This document shows, in pieces, positions 12,901 through 23,041 of a DNA stretch of 64,000 nucleotides. The position numbers and the translations under genes were made by a program. This DNA comes from Triticum aestivum. Its lineage: Eukaryota > Streptophyta > Magnoliopsida > Poales > Poaceae. The notes under the pieces are model-generated. The model had not been told where the DNA came from and did not search any database. It saw nothing but the letters and a program-made list of their open reading frames with translations. The DNA is taken from contig NC_057796.1 in the NCBI RefSeq assembly GCF_018294505.1, forward strand, positions 267,737,518 through 267,801,517, in the 5' to 3' direction. The stretch's first letter is position 1, and the number at the start of each line of letters is the position of its first letter.

Positions 12901-14089
12901 CTGGTGTGTGCAGGTCAGGCGTGTTTTCAATTAAAAGGCCGTAGGCGGAATTAGTCCCGATGGGCTAAATAAATCCGTTACTCGTGGGTAAATAGTACAC
13001 CCTCTGCAGAGGATATATCCATTCGGATAGCCATGTTCATGGGTAAGGACCACGGTCTGAGATGGGTCTAGTGACGGTTTTCGGATGGAGACATGGCTAA
13101 ACTGGACCATAGTAACGGTATTCGGATGGAGGCACGGTAATATTAAAAAAATCTAGTGACGGTCTTCGGATGGAGAAACGGCTAGACTAGATATTGTTTA
13201 TGACCTGTGACATAAGAGGATTATGTTTATTATTATTATGGACTAACCTTTTACATTATTTGAATTATTGAGTACCCCTGGGACGGTTCTACGTCCTGGA
13301 TATTCACTGTGATTATTCTTATAAAAGCACTTTATGTGGCGTCGCTCAGACGCCCGACTGTGGCATGTTTGTTATTTATTCATCCTTTATAAGCCCTTTA
13401 TGTGGCGTCGCTCAGACGCCCGACTGCGGCATGCTTGTTATTTAATTATTCTTTATAAGCCCTTTATGTGGTGTCGCTCAGACGCCCGATTGCGGCATTG
13501 TTAATTTATTTGCACCCTTTCGAGGAGTCATTTCAGACACTAGATCAGCGCATTCTATTTCTACTCCCGTATTGCATGTTCATATTTTTACCTGTATGCG
13601 TGCATCACAGATTTCGTTTATTTCGTGAAAGACGTTAGCATCATAAAAATATTTCGGAGCATGATTATCCCTTGTTCTATTATACCCGTGTTCTTAATGT
13701 TTGCGAGTACATTCAAACGTACTCACTGGCTTGTCCCTGGCTATTGTCTTGGCCAGATTTTCGCGCATGGAGATAGCATTGCGACGACAGCCCCGGAACC
13801 CATGTAAAGGTGATAGCAGCCTCGCGAAGATAGGAGTTATCCTGGTCAGCTGTTCTTGTGGGAAATGGAGTCCCATAGACGCAGATGAACCACAAACCGC
13901 TTCCACCATCAACCACTAGAAATCAAGTGTTGTACTCCTAGGCCACAATGGTCTTGTACTACATATTTTGTACTTTGCTTGGAATTCTTGTACCAAGTTG
14001 GTGCCTCATCAGCTAACAGAAATCCTGGGGCTGGTGAGCACAAAGGCCGCTTTATGGGAAATTAATATCCTGAAAATCCGGTCCTGACA
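9924..14089 (+). mobile_element. Solo LTR, 4166 bp, of a long-LTR retrotransposon
   Basis: It starts TGTGACACCCC and ends CGGTCCTGACA. Flanks are ACTTC (9919-9923) and AGTTC (14090-14094), a 5-bp duplication with one mismatch. No internal domain, PBS or second LTR is present. Deleting it with one flank copy fuses the minus-strand ORF on both sides in the same frame, which confirms the boundaries. Content: T-rich 5' part, GC-rich core (10900-11890) with many frameless ORFs, then AT-rich and tandem-repeat parts. The length fits LARD-type LTRs such as Sukkula, but family identity is only a guess. It likely arose by LTR-LTR recombination. The strand assignment is uncertain. Confidence 0.85.
13066..13527. 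repeat. Two tandem repeat arrays in the solo LTR
   Basis: At about 13066-13190 there are three degenerate copies of a 55-60 bp unit containing GACGGTCTTCGGATGGAG. At 13330-13527 there are three copies of a 66-bp unit beginning CTTTATGTGGCGTCGCTCAG (starts at 13330, 13396 and 13462). Confidence 0.85.
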
Positions 14090-16880
14090 AGTTCGATGCT
14101 TTTGTTTCACTCGGCCTATAAGCACTCTTTGCCTCACTTATCTTCTGATATTTTTCTAATAACTGCGCGAAAGTGACTTTCGGATTTTTACCTTTGTGCT
14201 TACCATTGCCTTTGCTTTCTTTAACTGTGCGTGCATCGGTCTTTGAATTTTCTTGTTGCCCCCCAGTGCTAGATGTCGCCACTGTAGCTTTGATGGAATT
14301 CCCGTCTTCAAGATTGTTGTTGATGCACATTTTAACCATATCCTTGCTCGAAGACTTGACCCCATCATCATTGGTGTGTACCTGTTGACCTTTAGGTGAA
14401 TCGGCTTGAGGTAGCCGAGTCAACATTTGATCGCCATCAAAACCAATCTGATCTGACTGGTCATATGATCGTGCCTCAACAAACTTCAATCGTCTCGATT
14501 GTGCGGCTTGATGAATCACGTTGTTGTCTTCGATATTCTCTTCAAACAAACATTGCATTTGTTCTTGTCCTGATGGCTCGACATCATGATCAATTTTAAT
14601 AGGATTAGTCGACGATGCACCAACGAAGTGATCAACTATGCCCGGACTGAAGGTACACTGCTTGTCCATTAACTGATATTGTGGTACTAGCTCTGAAACA
14701 AAACAACCGAGCAATGCTGGCTTAGCGGCATCCGACTCGGCTATGCATTGATTTTCATCCTCTTTTCCTGATGCTTTTGAATCGGCTTCGAAGGCTTTGG
14801 ACCTGGCTTTATGTTTCTGCAACCAAAATAATTACAGAATATACGTCTCATCCGAGACCAAATGTTAGCCAGGCATGAAACAAACAAAGTTGTCCATATG
14901 AATACAAAGTTCAGTTGGCATGACAAGAACAACTTTGGTTTTGATAAGTTGTCACTATTAGCCTGTATGAATGATATCATGTGTTGACTATCATGATTAG
15001 TGACAAGATCATTCCTAACAAATAGATTACTCATTTCAATTGGTCTTTCAAAATTAATTAGAATCTTACTAACAGGTGCATCAACAATATGATTTTGACC
15101 GAATCGAAAATTGAGTAAACTATCTGCTAGGTGTACCTTTGTGAAGACGTTGGAAGGAGAAGATGGTTGCACCACTGGAACAATACATTGCTCCACTTCT
15201 GAATAATTCTCCAATGCCTCTTCCTCTTTTTCTGGATCTGGTGCCTCATCACTCGGATTGCTCGAGTATATTTCACTCGAATTGCCCGAGTATATTTCAG
15301 TCGGATTGCCCGAATGGATTTCACTCGGGCGCTCTTTGTCAGTTGAACTTTGCTAGGCCGCATTTTCTTGGTCTTGATGTTCATCGTTAACTGAACTGTG
15401 TTCAGCCATATTACTTTGTTCTTGATGATCATCAATATCTTTAGCACGAAACTCATAGGGTACCATGTAAGCTCCCTTACATCCAGAAAAATCGAGCACA
15501 GCCAATTTGTTGCGTTTGTCGTTCCTTTGCTCAGCCAAGCTTGCATCTTCTATTTTGGTACACACTCCAATAGTTGGCTTGATGCACTCGGCTTTAGCCG
15601 GTGATGCACTCATCTGGAACGATGCACTCGGCTGGCACGATGCAACGCACTCGGCCTTAAACATCCCGGTGCTCAATCCTGTTTCAACCAAATCCACCGT
15701 ATTAGCCGAGTGAATCCTTTTTTGCTGGTTTGCTTGCAAAGCTTCTTTTTTATCTTGCCTCAAAAGTGTAGAAGGGCCAACATGGTTGCTACATGGAGGA
15801 AGGCACTTGACGTATTCTTGGAAATATCCCTCTCCACGCTTCTTCTTGAGTGCTTCGTAGGCCTGTCGATATTCTGCTGGTAATTCCTCAAGGGTAGGTG
15901 TAGTAAATTCGTTGACTCTATTCCCTGTGAGCTTTGGCTTGATCTTGTCCACTTGGGCCAGATATTTTTCTTTAAACTCAACCCTGCTTGGATCGGCTTG
16001 CCCCCCAATACTTTTAGGATCTTTTAGCAATGAATTGATGTTGCCGAATTTTGCGCTTGTATAGGGGGTGTATAACATGCTGCAATGATAGGTGAAGGCA
16101 TGTGCATCGTTGTTGAATATTTTCTCTCGACAATTTGATCAATCGGCAACACTTTGTCTTCTTTCAAAACCCTAGCTCTTATTGCCTCATAATCAGGAAC
16201 CAATCCCTTGTCGTGTTGCTCAAGGCAAATAGCACTAATCTTCTTATTTTGGGCTAAAATTTTTATTGCAGCCAGAACCACCTCATCTCCTGCAATATTA
16301 GGCACATATGCTCCTATAGAATCTCCATTCACTCGGGCATGACCGTGAAGGTGAGTCGAGTCATGAATATTTTTAGCTTCATATGCCACTGAACAATTAA
16401 TATCACGAGGTGTAGTATATGATGTTTGAGGATAACCGGCCAAATACCTAATGGAAGCATGGCCGATTCCCCCATCCATCGGCATGTTTGGGGATGAATC
16501 CGCATATTGCGAGTTGGCTGTCGATGGATAAAACTGTGAGATGCCCTCCTGTACAGGAGGTGTCATATATCTATCACTCGAACAAATCGTGTTGTTCACC
16601 GGCATATTGAAAGATGTTGCCGATGCGCGAAAGTTCAGATTCATAAGTTGCATGTCGCGATTCTGTAAATTCCAAGTTTCTCCAATGGAATTACTAGTCG
16701 GCCTTTTCTCGTTAGGGCTAGCCGACATGACATGTCCATTGAAAGATCTAGCAACATCAACATAATGGCTATTTGCATCTACGTAAGGAGATTGATGATA
16801 CATGTTACCGTTGTAGATTGCAGCCGCTTGATGACGTTGTCCTCGTAGCAAGAACAGGATGGAGACTGTTCAAAGCTTCG

Positions 16881-16898
16881 TCCCCAGCGGAGTCGCCA
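16881..16898 (-). other. Primer binding site of the non-autonomous element
   Basis: The minus strand reads TGGCGACTCCGCTGGGGA starting seven bases inside the 5' LTR end. It has the TGG start and 18-nt length of a plant LTR-retrotransposon PBS. It sets the element strand as minus. Confidence 0.8.
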
Positions 16899-16905
16899 AA
16901 AAGTG

Positions 16906-17943
16906 TGTTGACACACGAACACGTCACCGTGTACCCTCGATGCCGGGGGTGATGCACCGCAGCTCACGTCGAAGGAGACCCGACCGACAGCGTGATACGC
17001 AGGACAGTCGGCGGGCGCTTTTGAAGACCCGAAACCCCACACGCCCGGGAGGGACCCCGTCAGGGAGTGCGGAGGCTATGGGCTGCCCAAGGTCGATTCG
17101 CTCGCCCCTAGAGCCTCTTGGATCGTTGCCCTTCAACGTGAAGAACGAACAAAGAACGAGAAAGAAAGATACAAGGGTAGGGGATAAAGATAGATGAACA
17201 CAAAATTGTAATAGATTAATTGGTTCGATTGGTGTTGTTCAATCGGCCATAACCCCCAACATATATAAGAGGCGTCTGGACTTCCCGTACAAGGAAAAGG
17301 CTTGGATTCACGTCCAAAACCCTAGTCAAATTCGGATTGGTTTTGTCCGAACTTTCCAAAACTGTTCGGTCCAAAACTGGCTGCATACTGTGGGTCTTTT
17401 TTGAGGTGGTAAACAACCTCAGATGGAAACGAGCCCAAAAGCAATCTTGACTGTTTCGACGAGGCGAACAACTTTCATGTTGAACAGTTTTTCATCAGAG
17501 GTCATCTCGAGGATCAAATCGCTCGTGCAAGACAGCTAATTATTCACGCAGCACATCAGACATACCCACATATGTGTCTGGTTCCGGGCGTCATATTTTT
17601 GCTCACTGGAGGGTCGCGCTGTGCGGGCTCTAACTTTTGCATATGACCTCGGATTGAGACGATCTTTATATCAAAATCGATCATTTCGACGAGACGAAGA
17701 CAATTCATGTAGATCAGTTTTCAATATGGGGCAGTCTTGGGGTGTAATCAGCCGAAAAGTGTTCTGGATACAAAATCTCAGTACTTCAAACACAACTTCG
17801 GCCTTAGAGATGAGATCGGATGGCTATGACCCAAATATCAAAGTTTCTCCTTTTGATGATATGAAACTTTCTCACTTTGAGAACTTCTTCATTTGAGGCC
17901 ATATTTATTCCGTTTTGTATCGTGCCAAAATCAGGTGTCAACA
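16906..17943 (-). repeat. 5' LTR of the non-autonomous element
   Basis: 1038 bp, TGTTGACAC to GGTGTCAACA, followed by the AGAGC duplication. It pairs with 7380-8411. On the element strand this LTR would drive the large ORF. Confidence 0.92.
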
Positions 17944-18228
17944 AGAGCCATGGGACCTCCCGCCACAAGATATCATCACCAGCTCTGTATTAAAAGGATC
18001 CTGGCTCGGGTTAAAGTCCTCCCCTTTCCTCGCCTTCCCCTCGTCTCTGTAATTCACAAGCTTGTGGTGGGAGGAGATGTTGGTGAAGCTCTCTGGATGA
18101 TCTAGGTCAGACTCCGTGAATGGCTTGGCCTTCTTGTACGGGGCCATATGGGCCATGCCATAGAGGTCGAACAGAGTTGGCACAGGCTTCTTGTGGTGGT
18201 GCACCTGAGAGAGAGGAACAAAATATTA

Positions 18229-18690
18229 GTTAAGGGCTCAAGCTAGCATCAAGAATGATATTGCTATGTAAATAGGTCATTTTGGAGCTAAGAAAGGTTA
18301 TTATGTCATTTTCGAGGAAAATAAGCTAAGTTTAGGTCATTTTCGAGGTAACCAAGATTATTATGCCATTTTTTATCAAAGTATGGTAATTATGTCATTA
18401 TTGAGCTATCCAAGGTAGTTATGCCAATTTTTAGCTAACTATAACATATTTAGGCATTCTATGGAGCTATATAAGGTTATTATGTCATTTTAGAGCTAAT
18501 TATGCCATTTTTAACTAACTAAAGCATATTAAGTCATTTTATAGAGCTATCTAAAGGTTATTATGTCATTTTAGAGCTAAATATGTCATAAATGAACTAT
18601 CGAAGGTAGTTATGCCTTTTTTTAACTAACTAAGCATATTAAGTCATTTTGGAAGGGATAAATGCTAACATGAAGAATGAAATTGCATGA
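18229..18690. repeat. Degenerate GTCATTTT repeats in intron 4 of the CACTA-1 gene
   Basis: About ten imperfect copies of a roughly 40-bp unit around TTATGTCATTTTGAGCTAA fill the intron between exons 4 and 5. Related units lie at 6335-6450 beyond the other end of the gene, so the sequence family is spread through this transposon's non-coding parts. Confidence 0.75.
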
Positions 18691-20341
18691 ATCATGTAGC
18701 AAACCACATACCCAGTCATCCCCGTACTCAAACATGTTGGAGCTCCCTTGATGGTGTGGCACACCTTCCATTTGGTCGCACTTATCCTTGGCCCTTTGGT
18801 GTTCGACTAGCCATTGGGGAGAGCACCACGCATCCACCAACGTCTCCCAACAGTCCATCTTATCCACACACACCATCTCGGGGGCACCTAAGTGAGTCAA
18901 GAGAAATTTCAGTGCTACGCCTACGAATCAAATCAAGAAAACTAAGTTCAAGGCTTTAAGAATAGGTAATTACCTGCATATACTTCTCCTTACTCAGAAA
19001 CTTGCCGCAACACTTCTTCTTGCCCTTCCTAATACCCTTCGAGGCGTAGTAGTCTCGAACGGCCTGCACCCGAGCCTCGTGCCGTAAGTTCTGAAGTAGG
19101 CGCTTGCACTCGTTGTTGACAACCATACATGCGGCCTCCTGCTCTCCCTCTGAAACCCTGTACAAGGTCTGCAATCAAACAAGACAACACTGATTAGTAC
19201 AATCACTAGGTAGTGTTGATTTTTAATTCTGTAAAGGAGAAATTACCCAAAACCGATAGAACACAATGTCAGCCACCGTCTCGCACAAGACACTGTCGAC
19301 CCTCTCCTCCGACGGGGCCGGGGCAACTGAGTACAGCTCCCAGGTCAGTGCTAGCTGTGGAACCTGACCCTCACCAGGCAACGTGACCCACCCAGGGAAG
19401 TGCTGCCAGCAAAGCACACCAAGGACCTGGTTGGGCATGCGGACACCACGGGGGTGTACCCAGCCCCTCCAGTATGACAAGACCAACGCATTAGACATTA
19501 ATTTCAAGGAACTTGAAGGAAAAAGGTAAAAAAATAGTAAATGCACTTACTTCAACCCTTTAGGCGCAATCAAGCACCTCTGGTCGGGGGTCGTCGGCAC
19601 GGGCGGGAGCTTTGTACAGCCACGCTTGTAGACCTTCTTGCCCTTCTCAACCAGCTCGTCGTCGCTGTAGCTATCATCTGAAAAGGTGTCCTCGCTACCA
19701 TCCTCCAGGCCACTGGCCTCCGGAGTCTCGTGGGAAGAAGACTGCGGGATCAGAGTCTTCTCGGATGAAGACCCCGTGACCGGAGTCTTCTGGGACGAAG
19801 ACTCTGGGACCGGACTCACGTGGGGCGAAGGATCGGCGACCCGAGTCTGGTGGGGCGAAGGATCAGCGACCGGAGGCTCATGGACCGGAGTCCGAGATGG
19901 GCCACGTCAGACGGAGCAGTCCCGTGGTCGGGTGAATCAGCTGAGGGTGGCGGCGAGGAAGGCGTAACAACCTTCCTACCTCTCCCGCTGCCACGTCCAC
20001 CTCTACCTGCCTTCTTCGCCTCCCCCGACCTCTCGCAGCCGAATAAGAAGCGACCACCGCAATGGTATGCATACTGTCTAGTAGCGCTCTCCGGAGGGGC
20101 TGGGCTGGAATAATGGAACCACCCCTCCCAGTAGCGCTCGCAGGAGGATCGGGGCGCTCTGGACCCTTGCCCACCATCCTGTCAACACACGCAATGAAAA
20201 AAAGTAAACGAAATTAGTACAACATAAAAAATTTGGATACCTGACATGAACATAATAATATGTATATAATTTAAGTGTACCATCATCATGAACATCATAA
20301 AAATACACCCGATCAACACAAATATATATGATGTTTTTGTA

Positions 20342-20757
20342 TCATCATCATGTCCGGGGTCGATCGGGGTGTCAGGGTGTCGGGGGCGGGGTCGGGGTGT
20401 GATGTCAGGGTGTCTGGGTAGTGTCCGGGAGTCGGCAGTCGGGGGGAGGGGGTCGGGGTGTCGATTGTCGGGGTCTCAGGGTGTCGGGGTCGGGGTGTCG
20501 GTGGTCGGGTCGGGGTTGGGGTGTCGGTGGTCGGGGTGTCAGGTGTCGGGGTGTCGATGGTCGGGGTCGGGGTGTGGTGTCAGGGTGTCGGGGTGTCGTG
20601 CTGGGGTGTCGTGTCGGGGTCGGGTGTCAGGGTGTCGGGGTCGGGATCGGGGTGTGTTTCGGGGTGTGGTGTCAGCGTATCGGGGGTCGGGGGTGGGGGT
20701 GGGGGTGGGGGGTCGGGGTCGGGGTGTCAGTCTGGGTGTCGTGTCGGGGTGTCTTTT
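20342..20757 (+). repeat. G-rich minisatellite (GTCGGGGT type)
   Basis: About 400 bp of short variable units such as GGTGTCGGGGTCGGGGTGTC, all G-rich on the + strand. It is translated in all frames as low-complexity Gly/Ser/Val and is not coding. Runs of four Gs at short spacing could form G-quadruplexes. Confidence 0.85.
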
Positions 20758-20960
20758 TATTGTTCTTCTTCTTTCTCTTTTTCCTTTTCTTCTTCTTCTT
20801 CTTCTTCTTCTTCTTCTTCTGCTTCTTCTTCTGCTTCTTCTTCTTCTTCTTCTTCTTCTTTTTCTTCTTCTTCTTCTTCTTCTTCTTCTTCTCTTCTTCT
20901 TCTTCTTCTTCTTCTTCTTCTTCTTCTTCTTCTTTTTCTTCTTCTCCTTTTTCCTCTTCT
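20758..20960 (+). repeat. CTT triplet microsatellite
   Basis: Nearly uninterrupted CTT/TTC repeats with a few GCT and TTTTCTT interruptions from about 20765 to 20960. It gives long Leu/Phe/Ser homopolymer frames on + and Glu/Arg frames on -, which are artefacts of the repeat. Confidence 0.9.
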
Positions 20961-21555
20961 TAAACCTAGCACTAACCTAAAACAAAATAGGAAAAACTAC
21001 ACCTAAACCTAGCACTAACCTAAACCTAAAAACTCAAAACTACACCTAAAGCTAGCACTAACCTAAACCTAAAAACTCAAAAGTACACCTAATTTAACCT
21101 AGCACTAACCTAAAACAAAACAGGAAAATAGAGAACAAAAAAACAAGAAAAAAAACAAAAAAATTACCTCTTGCTCCGGTGAGGTCGGCCGGTGGGGCGG
21201 GGCGGCGCAGGGGCCGCGGGGAGGAGGACGGTAGCGGGGCGGGGCATCGCATGGGCCTCGGTGAGGGGTCCGGCGCGGCAGGGCGGCCTGGTGCAGGCCT
21301 CTCCGGCGACGGGGCGCGGCGGGGCGGCGCAGGGACCACGGGGAGGAGGATGGCAGCGGGGCGGGGCAGCGCAGGGGCCTCGGGGAGGGGTCCGGCGCAG
21401 GCCTCTCCGGCGACGGGGAGCGGCGGGGCGGCGGGGCGCGGCGGGGCTGGGTCCGGGGGGCGGGGCTGGCCGGCGGCGGCGACAGCGGCGACAGAAGAGA
21501 GAGGGGGCACGCGAGAGGGAGAGAGAGAAAGAGAGAGAGGGGAAACGGCTCGGCC
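20961..21555. repeat. CCTAAA-like repeats followed by a GC-rich gene-free stretch
   Basis: From 20961 to about 21120 there are four imperfect units of about 50 bp containing CTAGCACTAACCTAAA and AAACTCAAAA. From 21180 to 21480 the sequence is over 70 percent G/C, with repeated CGGCGGGGCGGC and a duplicated block (21190-21300 resembles 21310-21440). A GAGA tract lies at 21510-21540. I see no gene. Confidence 0.7.
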
Positions 21556-21559
21556 CGTT

Positions 21560-21949
21560 AAGTGGGCCTTCTTTGCCGTCTGCTAGCAGACGGCAAAGAG
21601 GGTGACCGTTAGGGCTGGCCGACGTCTCCTCTTTGCCGTCCGCTAGCAGACAGCAAAGGAGTAACATTGTTGTCTGCTAGAAGATGGCAAAGTATTCACC
21701 TCTTTGCCGTCCGCTAGCGGATGACAAAGAATCTGGCCTAGCCACGCCGTTTCCTATGGGGCCCACCTGGCTCTTTGCCGTCTGCCGTCTAGCTCTTTGC
21801 CGTCAGTTAGCTGACGGCAAATAGCCTTTTTGCCATCTGCACTTTCTTTGCGGTCCGCTTTGTGGAAGTGGACGGCAAAGAGCCTCTTTGCCGTTAGTTG
21901 GCGGACGGCAAAGAGGTGGCAGACGGCAAAATGCCAGATTCCGGTAGTG
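21560..21949. repeat. CACTA-1 right subterminal repeats and terminus
   Basis: About fifteen copies of TTTGCCGTC or GACGGCAAA variants, in both orientations, matching those at the left end. The outermost bases read inward as CACTACCGGAATCTGGCAT on the minus strand. Confidence 0.88.
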
Positions 21950-23024
21950 TATAGAAGAAGGAGTGACCTCCAGAACCTTGGGTGTACCATGTTTAGTGCC
22001 GGCTTTATGCAATGAGTGCTTGCCAAAGGATTACAAGGGCCCCCCTAAGGTGCCTAACTACATGGCGGATCAGCCCCTAGAAGCTTGGATTGAGAGTTAT
22101 GAGATGGCCATGGAGATGTTGGATTTCAATGATGCTGCTTGTGCTAACTATTTCACCACGATGTTGGACGGACCGGATCGTACTTGGTTGAAAAGCTTGC
22201 CCGCTAACTCCATTGGGTCATGGGCGGAGTTGAAAAGGCGATTTATTCAAAATTTTAAAGACACGTGCAAGCAGCCTATGTCAATTCTGGATCTGGATTC
22301 CTGCGTGCAAGGTGAAGGCGAGTCAACAACCAATTGGGTGCGCCGGGTCACGACTGTTATACACTCGTCGGACAGTATCAATGCCGGTTCAGTAGTCCTG
22401 ATGTTAGAGAAGAATTGTCGCTTCCTTCCCCTTAAGAAGAAATTGGGGCGGCTTAAGCGTAATTGCAATGATATGGGGGAGCTCATGGCAGCTCGGATTA
22501 AGTATGCCGACTCTGATAGCCCTAAAGATCCTGAGTCTGATGAGGAGAAGATTGGGAAGGGGAAGAAGGGTGGCAATACAAAGGGACAACATAACATGGC
22601 GGGTCAAGGTGGTAACGGTAAGCGTAAGGCGGATGGCGGTTTAGACTTCGTGGCTAACACCAGCACGCAGAGTAATAACCAACGTTGTAAGGGAAAAGCG
22701 CAAGCGCCCCAGTTTGGAGGGCCAAAGTACAACCTTGAAGTCATGATGAATCAGCCTTGTCCGAAACAGGGGACCCAGGATAAGCTAGCCAGTCATCTAT
22801 GGAAGGATTGCTTCATCATGAGGGAGTACAGAAATTCTAACTTTTTTCAGAACAATCATGGACCGCACGGCGGTTCAGGTTCGGTTCTCATGGACCTGGC
22901 TTTGGAGGTGGCGGCTCAAGCTCTGGCTTTCAAGGCCAAGGAAATCACGGTGGTTTTAATCAGCAATCTGGCCAAGGGAATCAGCATCAGCAGTCTGGTT
23001 ATCATAGTAATCCAAAGAAGCTGA
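21950..23024 (+). pseudogene. Tat-1 gag, C-terminal part with zinc-finger-like remnant
   Basis: The open frame resumes right of CACTA-1 and runs to 23024. It contains the retrotransposon Gag domain (about 22030-22480, motifs such as MLDGPDRTWLKSLP and WAELKRRFIQNF). A Lys-rich linker (GKGKKGGNTKGQ) follows, then a Cys/His cluster near 22755-22830 with the pattern CPKQG...SHLWKDC, where a His seems replaced by Gln. It ends in Gly/Gln-rich sequence whose frame drifts before the protease. This is the capsid and nucleocapsid part of the polyprotein that starts at 4295. In-frame continuity with the part left of CACTA-1 supports a single original gene. Confidence 0.82.
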
Positions 23025-23041
23025 ATGGTGGTCAGTATCAT

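Larger units (their letters stand above)
9051..16851 (-). pseudogene. Large ORF of unknown function in the non-autonomous element
   Basis: Reading minus from 16851, about 3.6 kb of coding-like sequence (roughly 1,200 codons) runs through frames 16851-16024, 16078-15353, 15546-15127, 15214-14741 and 14822-14090. After the solo LTR it resumes at 9923-9653 and 9581-9051. The predicted protein is hydrophilic, Asn/Ser/Gln-rich at its N terminus, and Lys/Arg-rich later (HWQERKLKWLRAKDLEKR, RHKFEDRYWRRKKL). A repeated Cys/Ala/Ser segment (MFKAECVASCQPSASFQM) lies near 15620. I recognise no protease DTG, RT YxDD, integrase HHCC or zinc-knuckle motif. It follows the PBS in the position of gag, so a divergent Gag-like role is possible, but that is inference. 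Several frameshifts plus the insertion make it inactive. Confidence 0.6.
7380..17943 (-). mobile_element. Non-autonomous LTR retrotransposon (Gypsy type), complete with TSD
   Basis: Two LTRs (7380-8411 and 16906-17943, about 1.03 kb) both begin TGTTGACAC and end GGTGTCAACA. The flanking 5-bp duplications are identical: AGAGC at 7375-7379 and at 17944-17948. A PBS next to the right LTR and a purine tract next to the left LTR fix the orientation as minus. The internal region (8412-16905) holds one degraded long ORF with no RT, RNase H, integrase or protease motif that I can see, and a 4.2-kb solo LTR. Without that insert the element is about 6.4 kb. It sits in exon 5 of the CACTA-1 gene. The family is not named because I do not recognise it securely. 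Confidence 0.93.
6638..20177 (-). pseudogene. CACTA-1 En/Spm transposase-associated protein (PF03004-like), 8 exons, split by a retroelement
   Basis: Exons on the minus strand by visible GT/AG sites: 20177-19551, about 19513-19247, 19168-18974, 18887-18712, 18204-17944 joined to 7379-7255, 7162-6998, 6908-6846, 6754-6638 (stop TGA at 6638-6640). Exon 1 is Ser/Pro/acid-rich. Exons 2-5 carry the conserved plant transposase (Ptta/En/Spm, PF03004-like) region with motifs such as DCWETLVDAWC and CGGRSHGSQAIGDG. Exon 6 is a strong coiled coil (KREAAERERELEERTAKLLE). Exon 5 is interrupted by the 7380-17943 element; removing it with one AGAGC copy restores the frame. A 2-nt slip in the GTGTGTG run of exon 4 is likely, and the exon 1 frame and the exon 2 acceptor are uncertain. 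This is the accessory (TNPA-position) gene of CACTA elements, not the catalytic TNP2. Gene calls rest on splice motifs read by eye. Confidence 0.75.
5225..21949 (-). mobile_element. CACTA-1: CACTA (En/Spm) DNA transposon without TNP2
   Basis: The left end is CACTACTAGAATCAG and the right end, read inward on the minus strand, is CACTACCGGAATCTG (12 of 15 identical). The 3-bp flanks TAT (5222-5224) and TAT (21950-21952) form the target-site duplication. Both ends carry arrays of the subterminal motif TTTGCCGTC / GACGGCAAA. Inside is one minus-strand gene of the plant En/Spm-associated type (6638-20177), cut by a 10.6-kb retroelement. No TNP2-type transposase is present in the roughly 6.2 kb that remains, so this looks like a defective derivative. 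It inserted into Tat-1 gag. Confidence 0.93.

Noticed and set aside
20288..21006. Long ORFs of 180-230 codons ending in poly-Leu/Phe/Ser
   Set aside because: Pure translation of a G-rich minisatellite and a CTT microsatellite.
20961..21120. CCTAAA-like words suggesting an interstitial telomere
   Set aside because: The words are separated inside about 50-bp units and never form consecutive seven-base CCCTAAA arrays.
21164..21667. ORFs of 135-167 codons in the GC-rich right part of CACTA-1
   Set aside because: Low-complexity Pro/Ala or Gly/Arg frames open on both strands, crossing subterminal repeats.
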